DNA from: Phoronis ovalis
Lineage: Eukaryota; Phoronida; Phoronidae
NCBI GenBank assembly: GCA_028565635.1
Contig: JAOXYB010066944.1
Span: 1-29,810, forward strand
Direction: 5' to 3'
Length of the DNA: 29,810 nucleotides
Part shown: piece by piece, positions 12,901 to 24,900 of the stretch
Position numbering within the stretch: position 1 is the stretch's first letter
How the letters are laid out: each line of letters starts with the position of its first letter
Notes under the pieces: generated by a model
Told to the model about the DNA's origin: nothing
Databases searched by the model: none
Seen by the model: only the letters and a program-made list of their open reading frames with translations
Made by a program: the position numbers and the translations under genes

Positions 12901-15900
12901 AACAAGTGTGATATGCACATGCACTTGTATGGAAACAAGCAATCAAGTAGCCTCTCAGCTGTCTTTTTTCATTATAAATCAATAGAAGTATTCCAGAGGT
13001 GTGATGTACTACTTTTTACTTTGATTCATTCTTTTATTGGAGTGAAAATAAGAAATGAAACTAGTACCGAAATCAAACTACTTTGAAATTAAAATATTTT
13101 ATTTATATAATATTAAAAAATTTTGTAGAAACATAACTTACTGTTATGTTGTGCCTTCTAATACGGAACAATAAACTTTAAGCATAATTTAATAAAAAGC
13201 ATTCTTTGTTATAGTTTCACATTTCAATTTAATAATAAAGAGTGTCAAAGAAAGTTAACATATCACCATGCAGCTCAGATCTGCGCTTATTTCACGGATA
13301 AAAAACTTACATGGCAAGGTTGGCGTGATAATACAATGTCCCCATAAGCTATCTGAATCAAAGTTACTTGTTGTTGCACACCATAAAACAGTGAAATCCA
13401 CATCAATACACTGAGTGTATGTCACTCCTTGATATATAAATGGAAACACGCAAGGCGCACCATTTGCATTTCCACGCTCTGTATATATGCGGTACCCTAA
13501 GCATACACAAGCAAAAAAGCTAAAGGAGACACAAATGGCATTTAAAGGGAATCGTTCTTTCAAGCTTTTATCAATCTGCAGATAAGCAGGAAAGTGAGAT
13601 CACATGACCATTAGGATAATTTCAGCAGAAGGGTGAAAGGTCACATCCATTACTGGTTGAGAGTGATATCACTGCTCAGATACATAAATCATATTTAGTA
13701 TTACCTATGAAACTGAGCAGATTGAAATATTTACAAAAAGAATGCTTTTTGACACAAGTTTATTGCATTTAACCCATAGGGATGTCTGTACAAAAAATAG
13801 ATCAAATACATTTACGGATGTTAAAAGCACACAGACATTTGATTCAACACTTTTCTTGGCCTGAATACAAATGTATGATGTCAGAAACACTGACATTATG
13901 TCAGACCAACAATAAAATAGCAACAGCACAGGTGCAGAGCCGAAGTAACAGGGTAAAGGGGGTTGTACAATATCATATATACACAGTAACAAACCTGAGT
14001 TGTCACGACCCTCATAGTTAGCCAACGCTTCTCCAAATGAAGTCACTGCCACTGCATAGTCTCTCTCAGCCTCTAATATCACGTAAGTGGTGATGTTTAA
14101 TAAAGTTACAGCTTCAGCAAACAAACGCTCAGCATAAGCCATGTTTTGCTGAAAAAAAAAAATAAGAATAGACATGAGCGCATAATAGTGTACAGTTCAT
14201 ATATTAACAGCATCTGTTTCAAATTTCAGGACTTTTCAGCACCATTTTCATTTTAATTTTTCAAGGCCTTTAAGCAGAAAGAACTATGAGGGTTTGGAGG
14301 CATACATGTATCTCTGAATTTTTTTTATATTTATCTTCTTGGTCCTTTGCTGCTCTTTATACATTTTGATCCATTGGTGATGTCAATTGATTTTCAAGGA
14401 TGTCTTAGGATATTTCATAAGGCAATTTCAATTTCAAGGACTTTTGAGGTAACCTAACAAGTTGAAGCATTCTCATTCTCTGTATGCACATGATAGATCA
14501 AGTGTGAAGTAAACAATACAGGGATAGAAGTAAACAACTTGTATAAAGTTTGCCTTAACTTGCACCAAAACTTCTGCATAATTATGATGTGGTTAATTAT
14601 GAAATTAAAACATCTAATTTTCATGCACTGACAAGTTGAAATTTCAATGAAGGAAAAACTTTGTCATTTGATGATATGTTTAAGATATTTATCTTGACAC
14701 ATAAGAGGCAAAAACTCAAATACAAATATGGTTTAGAGCATGACGACATACTAACTTGCAAAAATGATCTCCAGTAAAACATATATTTTTATAAAGGACC
14801 GCATGGACCATTATTGCTCAAGGTTACATAACATATCAATACATTGTATGATTTTGATTACCAAGAGACAAAATATGCCATGGTCTTACCAGTGACTGAT
14901 TGAAGACTGTATGGGACTGAACTCTTCTTGCATTTACACTCTCAGTTAAAAACATGACATCTTGAGACGTCTGATTTAGGGATTTCAAATCATCATGCAT
15001 GGTTCTACTACTGTCCTCCAAACGCCTCAGATATTCATCCTGTAATTGTACAACGGTAAGCACATTACAAACGATGAATAATTAAATGTCACAGGCTTAT
15101 TTTCTTGAAAAAATATGAATACCATTAATGTAAATGTAATAAAATATAGTGTCGCTTACTTGAGCTGGCTATGTGTCTACTTGACATACCCCTATGCAAC
15201 TGGTACATACTGAGCCGCTTTATACCTGTGGTCAGCCTCAATAGATGATGTAACAAATTAGCTATTTCAATGCCACCTTGAGCTTTAACCATGTAATTAG
15301 CACAGTTTTGGTACTCATATTTGAACAGTTCTGAACTATGTGATTGTTGTGAAACATACATTTACAGTGTAGTCATTCTTTGGCAGTGATTACTAGCTTT
15401 AGCTTTATTAGTACATCAGATAATATAATGAATGATGTGATTTTCACTTTATGGTCATAGTACAAGATTTCTTTGTGTCATCTTTGCATTAACAGTAGTA
15501 ACCGCAAATATAAGCTTATATTAAAATAAATAACACAGTTAAGTACCTCTGTCACTACCAAATTTTCCATCCTCGTAACACCATCAGTGGTATTTCTCAG
15601 CATTGCTGCTTCTGCTGCAACTAGTTGAAGTTCAGTTCCAAATGTCCTGCCCAGTTGAGAGTTAATGGCTGAAGAATCTGCCAACATCCTATTTCCCTCA
15701 GTTATCCAGGACTCGTAAAGAGCGATCATAGCATCAGCAGTTTGTTTTGCTGAAACTACTTGACCATGCAGCAAGCTGGCATTTGATTGGATGTACTGAA
15801 CTCGAATCAGTTCTGCAGCTGCTGTAGATTGAAGAGATTGTGACGTTTGTAATGCTGTGTTTACCTATAAGAAACAACACTATTCATTATCACTACTTGA

Positions 15901-18900
15901 TAAAGTTTCTATTGTGAGAATGTATTAACATTTTGCTTTAAATGTAAGTGTACATGTACATAATACCAAACGAGATAGACATCTCAGTACAGATTCCTAC
16001 TCTTAAAATCCAGTTATAATAATTAATAATTCTAAATCATAGTTTTCATATGACAGTGATTAAAGTACCTGCCCAGTAATTAAAACTTACTCTTTGTATA
16101 AAATTTTTAACTGTATTATTAAAGTTTCCTTCTTGTGATGTTAAGTCTGTCAAAATCAACGTCATGTTTGACAATCTGTTCGCTGAGAATCCAAGACTCC
16201 ACAAAGTGTCATTCAAAAGTGTCTGAATTGCTTGAAGCTCCATATCTTGTTCATGCAATTGACTAATGACATTAGTTGTGGTCCAATATCCTTCCCAACG
16301 AGACTGCATTGATTTTGCATCTCTACCTACAGATTTCTGACAGCTACCACATTCTATAATTGTATATTAATAAAATAACAGAGGGAGCATTACGACACTG
16401 AATTCCTCATTGAAGTTAAACACATTATAACTGTAGTTATGTTTTAAAATTTATTTTTATTAGTAAAACTAACAAAAGTTACATAATAAAATTAATTATC
16501 AATCATTCAGAGTAGTTAGATCTTGTTAGCCAGCGGAATGCAGGTAGGACGATGTCAAAACACAGTCAGACACTCTTACACCAGCAGTAGCAGTACAGTA
16601 GATATATAGAACCGTGCCATTATTTTTATGAAACATTCCATAAAACCCACAATTTCAACTGTTACAACAGAACTTAGATTTTTGCACAAATACTAAAAAT
16701 AAAAAAGTGTGTGTATTGAATACTCCAAATTTATTAAAAATATCTATTTACATGAAAGTAAGTTTAACTTACTCATTTCAGGTTGGATATGTTCTGATTC
16801 CACTAGAGTAATGAATGATGAGAGATACAATGTGATGAGATATACAATGTACTGTCTCACCTGTACATCCAGCACTTGTAAAATTATAATGCATGAAGTC
16901 ACATTGGTCACATGTCCTTCCAGATACACCTAGTTTGCATTGACATTGCCCTGTCACAAGGTCGCATGGTTCTGTGTAATTTACCGAGCCAACAGAATCA
17001 CAAGAGCAGTCTGGAATTATTAAATTCAAATAAAATTATTATTAAAACAAAATAAATTAATATAGGGTCTGAATTAAGAATGCATGCCCAGTTCTATTAC
17101 ATCACTATACCCTTTAATTTCATTATAAAGTTCACATGATATCACATGTCGGGTATCATATAAATTTTAATGTGGCAACTTGATAATTCGGAAGATAGAC
17201 TATTTCCATACCATGCTATACCTATTCCCATTGCCTAAGGGAGTTATAAAACACAAGTCATATATACACAAGTCAAAGCATTGTTGATTGCAAATAATTT
17301 AACTCTGTATTTGTAGACACTGATATTTATATACCAGTCCTTCAGAGTATGTAAAACTTTATACTTCCCACCTCCTTTAATTATAACTTTCAGGTGTCTC
17401 CAAAACAGTTCTTAGAGATGTATATTATATTATTATATACTTGGTACATGCAGACCATGCATTCCACAGTCACATTGTTTAGAAGGACATTAGACACTAG
17501 TTATTTGAGGAGAGCACTTACTTGTACAAGGTTTTACTGGTAACCCCCACAATCCTGGGGCACACTGGCTACAGTTATAACCTCCAGCATGTGTCCGGCA
17601 CGTACAGTGACCATCTATGTCGTCACACTGTAAGGTTTCACTACCATCAGCATTACAGGTACATGGAATGCAACCTGAAGACATATAAAAAGTAGAACTG
17701 ATTCAAAAAAACTTACTTTCCATAAACAAACAACTTTCAAAAATATTTTTTTTTGTAATTATTAATAAAATAGTAAATATTAATGAATTACTAGGATGTT
17801 GAATAACTCTTCACAGCTACTGAGTCAAGTTTAAAAACTTAATTGCTGTTTTTTATTTTAATTTACATTCTTGAAGAATTTGTAATTAAAATTAATATAT
17901 TAGATATTTATTAAATTAAACCAATCTGTATCAAAGTATCAAACAAGTTGAAAGTTAATCAATTAAAGAACGAAACTAGTAGATTCCTGTTTATTTATTT
18001 ATTGAATGCATAAATGCTTAATAGTAATAAAAAAATAAAATAATGACTGTGTTATATTTTGCTTATTTTGAACAGGAAAAAATATAACTCTATGATATGT
18101 ACACTGAACAGATATATTTGTACATAGAGTCTAAGACATCTAAATTTGTAAAATAATAATCCTTTAGATACCTGTGATAGAACCCACGGCATATCCCCAG
18201 TAGTTAGGCATACATCTGTCACAAGTTCTGTTACCCACACCTGGTAAGCAATCACATTGTCCACTTGTATGATTACAAATGGAAGACTGGTTAACGGTGC
18301 TCTCCAAGATGCAGTTACATTCTAAAACAGTATTATATAGTCATGTACAAATGATTAATGAACCAACTGAGTGCATCCTACTGGAAAACTCAATATGTCA
18401 TGTTAATATTCAATCCCCCATTCAAATAAACAACTACAAACATTTAATAGTAGAGTATTATAACGCACATCCTCCTGCCTGGGCAAAAGAGATCTGTTCA
18501 TTCTATATTATTTTTTTTCCAATAAACACAAAAAAAATGTTTACAAGTGAACAACAGCTAAATCAACAACCATTCAAGCTAGTTTAGTGGATTAGCAATT
18601 TGAATGTTTAACACTCTTTTTAGAACAAATGATTTAAAAAAACTCACAGCATTACAAAGTTGTGACTTAGAGAATAAATGTCATACAAGCAAAATATGCT
18701 ACATAATGTCCAATAGGTGACATATTCAGGAACAATGTCCAATAGGTGACATATTCAGGAACAATGTCCAATAGGTGACATATTCATGAACAATGTCCAA
18801 TTGCTGACATATTCAGGAACAATGTCCAATAGGTGACATATTCAAGAACAATGTCCAATAGGTGACATATTCAGGGACAATGTCCAATAGGTGACATATT

Positions 18901-21900
18901 CAGTAACAATGTCCAATAGCTGACATATTCAGCCAATAGGTGACATATTCAGGGACATGTCCAATAGGTGACATATTCAGGAACAATGTCCAATAGGTGA
19001 CATATTCAGGAACAATGTCCAATAGGTGACATATTCAGGAACAATGTCCAATAGATGACATATTCAGGAACAATGTCCAATAGGTGACATATTCAGGAAC
19101 AATGTCCATAGGTGGCATGAAGCAGATATGACGTCCAGTTTCACTAGCACATATATTATGATATATTAGCTTAATCAATCAAGCACTGAGAATGTGAAAT
19201 TAAATAGACGTATCTCATGGCTATTCAGTCAATTGATAAACGACCTATTTTGTGTGTTTATGTACATACAAACTGACAATCAATTACACTACAAATAAAG
19301 GTTTATCTGACTTTAAAAAATCAGGAAACAAAATTATAAGAAAAAAAATTAATGAGTAGTTACTATCATTATATTAACCCTCAAAGGAAGAAATTCTGAA
19401 CATAATCTTTATTTTGAACAATAATCAATAATTTTGAACATTTGTAATTTTTATTTTAATTAATGCTTAGTTTCAATATAGTATTGGGGGAGGGGCTGGA
19501 ACAACCCAATAAAGGTCTATTGCCTTATTATAAACAAGTAAACTGTATAACTTTTATCATAATTGTTTCTTAGTTAATGGGCAATAACTAACACGTCTAG
19601 TGGGAAGGAAAGATTCAGATTCTATTTTGAGGGTATATTGTAATTAATTATGTTTAGTTACCTTGACAAGACTGCAGAGAAGCGTCCCCAAAAAAACCAT
19701 CACGACACCACTGACAGTTATAGCCCGTTGTGTTGTAACTGCAGTCTAAACATTCTCCTGTAGTCTCATTACACTGCTGGGAGTTGGCATTACAATCACA
19801 GTGTGTACAAGTCCCAGTCACAAGTTCTGTTGGATTTCCCCAAAAGAATGGTTCACAGCTGCAAACATAGGTAATGGTTAGCAGCGAGCAATCATATCGT
19901 ATACAATGCCTACATGGAGAATTTTCACAATCCTTGAAAAAGGTATAATTATAATTATACTATATACTCAGCATCACTTATCTTTATGTAGTTTTTTAAA
20001 GCTATGATTATACATACTTAGCATCACTTATCTTTATGTAGTTTTTTAAAGCTATGATTATACATACTTAGCATCACTTATCTTTAATATGTAGTTTTTT
20101 AAAGCTATGATTATACATACTTAGCATCACTTATCTTTATGTAGTTTTTTAAAGCTATGATTATACATATAATGTGCGCAGAACAAAATAATAATATGAC
20201 ATTAATAAATGTAAAATTGTTTGTAAGGAGTATGAAATATTTAAATTAAAGTAATTAATTAAAAGCAATAAATAAATCATGTTACTATTAAAAATGAAAC
20301 AAATCTTCATTAGACATGATTGTTTAATATTTTATATTAATATACCTGTCACATAAATTGCCTGTGTATCCTACGCCACAATATGAACATTGTACAGTTC
20401 CATTCACGTCCTGTGTGCAGGTATTGTTAACGACTCTTGGTTCATAGCAAGGACAAGATGTACAGTCACTTGATGTACCCTGGGTAGCATCCCCATAGTA
20501 ACCATTCATGCATATCTCACAGTTTGAACCTGAAATGTTTGAAATTATTATAATAACTATATAATTATTTTTAATTGATTTTAATTTGTGCCTAGTAAGT
20601 AATTATAATTATTATTTTTAGTTAATAATTTCACCTCAGACTTTGTCACATCTATATAATATATTTGGTCCCCTATCTAACATGATGATTTAAATATTGT
20701 TAGCAATAAAACATGGTAATTGGAAGATTGTACAGTAATTATAATTTATGAACTTTATCAAAAAAAGAATAATTACTACAATTTATATTAAGCAGTTTTC
20801 CTACCTGTTGAGTTATGCAAACAGTTTACACAGATGCCAGTATCAGGAGCACAGTAATCACTGTGCCCATTACAATCACATGGTACACACTCGCCAAGAT
20901 AAGAGTGCGAGGAAACGTTCATTCTTTTATACCCATAAGCACAGTTCTATAACAATCATTTATTCAATCATTAACAATTAATAACAACTTAAGTTAGTAT
21001 TTTAACCAAAAACAACCCAACATTTTGTTAATGAATGTCCATGGGTTTTACCCTTAGGCAATTGTGGTATAAAATTAAGTTTCATGCAAATTCATGTAAT
21101 TCCATTGTGTTGTCGCCTGTACTAACAATATATACAGACTGAGGCTAGATCCTAAATATAAGAACTGATCCAGGGATCCAGCAAAAACTAAGTTTTTTTA
21201 ATGACAAATCGGAAACTTTCCCTTAAATATGAGTTGTTGCGGTTATCATAACCAAGCTGTACAAGTTGATAATTTTTAAATTTACCTGACAGGACAATCC
21301 AGTGTAGCCTACTCCACACTGGCATTCTTCAACATCTGTCTGTCGCAAACCGGAAAGACTCACATTAGAGACAGTAGTGTAAGTCACGGCACCAAAACTA
21401 CAAAAACATCATTCAAAATATGAATTGCTTAAACTGCCCTTTAGCACTGAGAATATAAATCAGTGTAAATTAAGCTAAAACTGAATTTTTCTTGAAATTG
21501 TCCAAATAAGTAAAATATAGCCTATTGAAGGGCAGCTTGAGTTCAATGCTGACTTATAGTTTGCACATAAAATTTACAGAAAATTACAAAACATAATATA
21601 TAACATGCACATCATACATTTATCTTGATATCATTACCAATAATTAAAATAAATAATTATGCGTAGGTGTTTATTTATAAATGAGGTATGAAATAGGATG
21701 GGGATGATCATTGTGTGACAGTATGTGACAATTCATATCATTCTCAATATTATCGATTACACTTACCTGACTTGATGTCGACCAGTAAAATAAAGAGCTG
21801 GTATGGATAGCTTCTTCACATCAGATATGGCTAGTAAAAATTCACCACGTGTCAATGGTTGATTAGTTGTATTTAACAACCAATCAGATTCTGTCATTCC

Positions 21901-24900
21901 TAGAGTCAGGGTTACGGAGGAGTTTGGAGCAACACTGAGAACTGGTTGAAAAAGAGTGACATCATTTCTTCCAAGCAAGATGGCAGAATTGTCAGAAACA
22001 ATGTGACCGGGTTCAAATGTACTATATATAATAGTAAAATTAACTTCACTGCCATATCTTTCCAAAAAATTTCCAGAAAATTGTGAAGGATGTTGCCAGT
22101 ATAATTTGCTTGAGCCACTTAAATTTGCCTGAATATACTGGATGCCATTTATATCCTGCAGCATTCGTGAAATATTCTGATTGCCTGTTTCAACAAGATT
22201 GAAAGCTTGCAAAGTATTTTCAGACACAGGAACATGAACCTGTAAGAGATGAACATCAAAAGATTAATTAAATCATAGACTATTTGCATGCACTTGGTGG
22301 AGCCACCAGTCTCAGACCCAAACGATCCCAGCACGTCATATTCTGTGAATGAACAATGAACATATGTAGTTCTGCGTGCATTCATGCGATTCATTCACAA
22401 AATGCATCCTTCGCATGCGGAGCCAAAACCAAAGAAAAATCTTATGTTCTTTGATCTAAGAAATACTCTCCTTTTTTGTAAGCATATCAATACATAAACA
22501 ACTATTTATTAATATCTTTTTATTTTGTTAAATTTTCATTGGTTAAAGCTCTTCAAAAGTAACATTTAAAAAAAAAAGGAAATTTTGTGTATAACTAAAG
22601 GATGCTGGTATTGAAAGGGTCTGACTGTAGCGCCCTCAAGTGCATGCAAACAGAGAACTAGCGAATGACTGATTACACCCTTTGATTAGCTACCAGAATA
22701 TTAAGCTCTATTTCAGAAGTCTTATATTTTTTTCCTGATTTTCTAATAACATAAATGTTTGTATACACTAAACATTCAGTAACATCGTTACAGTTTAAGG
22801 TGGCTGAAGGGGTTTATTTTGACATCACTTACTATATCTTTGAACCATCTAATGCTATCACAGTTTGATGTAATACCCATACAGATACAATCCAGGCAGC
22901 CATTCTCATGAGTGGTTGAAAGATCAAAACTCCCAGCAATACACGTATCACAAAGCATACTCTCAGTGCTGGCCTGAAAGTAATAATATTCATAAGAAAT
23001 GTTTCCTGATGGTTAAAGTAAAACGGATTTAAATTGATCTCGCTGTCTGTTATTATTATACACATGATCATGGTAGATTCATAGGTCATAACAGTAAATG
23101 CTACCAACAAATAACAAAGTCATCTTTTGACAAAATTCTCTAACATTTAGTGCGCTGTAGATTAGATTAGTGACATTGGTGTAATACTATTATATGAAAA
23201 TACCTTGCAAGGACACTGTCCATCTATGGCATCGCACGTGGAATTCACACTTCCTCTCTGATCACAACCACAGTCAACACAACCAGTGACAGAAAAATCT
23301 TTGTAACCATTCATGCACTGGTTACATTTCTCCCCACTAACACCTGGCTGACAGTCGCATACACCTGCTGTAAGGTTACACTGCAGATTAGTGGAACCAG
23401 TGTTGTTGCACAAACAGTCCTGCAATCAAGATTTATTTAATAGTCATATCATATAATCGCAAATTTGCTAGTGGAAGCAAATCTTACAGCAAACAATTAG
23501 TATGATCATGGCTTATAATTTAATCAACAAATATTTTGTGCTTTCAAACAAAGCTTATTAAATCATCCTCCTATCTACGTTAGTGCTGGTGACCCCTGGT
23601 GGCTAATGAAGATATGATGGTATTGGTGAGAAGTATTTAAACTTTGTCCGGAACTGAATGACATTTAAGGAGACAATGATACTATTATTTTTTATTTACA
23701 ACTGCAACTATTTGCCATTTTTAGTTGAAAATAACACAATTATATTCATTTTTTTTAAATATTAAAATATTAAATAACTTAATATTTTAATTATAATTAT
23801 TTACAAAAACAAACAAATGATGGTTACATGATATAACTTTCACCAATAATAATGATAACAGTATTATAAGTTTTATTATTTACTAATATTAAAAGCCTCA
23901 TCACGGATGTAGGTCGGTCGTAATTCCGACTATGCTTGAGGACTTTGATGGACAATCAACTGAGTTCGTATCAGTTGTATATTCGGAGATTTTGTAATAA
24001 TTTATTATAATATAATATATAAAAGATTGGCTTCATTATTTCCATTTCATGTCCTATGCGACCCAGGGATATGCTTAACGATGCTTGTACATTGTAGTCT
24101 GAACTGGTGTTCGTATATCGTGAAAAAAGTGGCTGTCGATTGTACACACCTTTGTGACACCACAACAGCATTTATGCTGTTTGCAATGTCTTATGATGTT
24201 GTTTTATAAAAGAGATTGCCATCATAATGACCTATCACTGTTATCAACTTAAAAACAGTCTGTGTCTTAAATCTAAATACGACTAAAGCTTCTAAAAGTA
24301 GTCACAAGCACATTCAAGCCAGTTTTGAGATGGCAAATCATTTCTGGTACAGGAGAGTAACAAAAGTTATACTAAAATACTATAATTTAAAAAATAATCT
24401 AAATTGCCTCTCATCTAATTCAGAGCATAATTACCTGGCATCCTTCGACCTTCCTCCAGTTCCAGTAATTGGCTACACAAGAGTCGCATGTCCTACTTTC
24501 AGTATTTGGAGAGCATTGGCACTGCCCGGTAGTAAAATCACAAATAGGATTAGTGCCAGCACAACTGCATGCTGGAATTACGGGAAACAACTAATCAGAC
24601 TGGATTCATCTTATGTAGATTAGAGATATTGATGGTAATTATGCTAGAATACTTATTTTAAGACTAATTGGTAATACATATTAATATATTGCGTTTCTCA
24701 CTCACAAAGGTATTAATTACTTTAATTTAAAGAACATCGAAATGCTATAAACATTGACAGCATAAAATACATCTTACCTGTGCAACCATCTTGAGAAAAT
24801 CCAAAATACTCCAATAAGCATACATCACAAGTTCTACCACCAACACCAGGTTTACAAGGACATTGACCGCCATATTTGTTACACGTGTTATTAACACTTC

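Noticed and set aside
13782-14021. Plus-strand open frame of 79 codons beside the FN2 exon
   Set aside because: It overlaps coil exon 14148-13995 and an intron, with no recognisable domain.
13995-14148. GRD in YEGRDNS considered as an RGD-type integrin motif
   Set aside because: The order is reversed and I found no RGD in the predicted chain.
15125-15361. Minus-strand 79-codon frame between two coil exons
   Set aside because: It has no fitting splice sites, and the neighbouring exons already join in phase 0 without it.
24330-24623. Plus-strand open frame of 97 codons
   Set aside because: It is the antisense shadow of the LE exon 24571-24435, whose eight-cysteine pattern and splice sites are on the minus strand.
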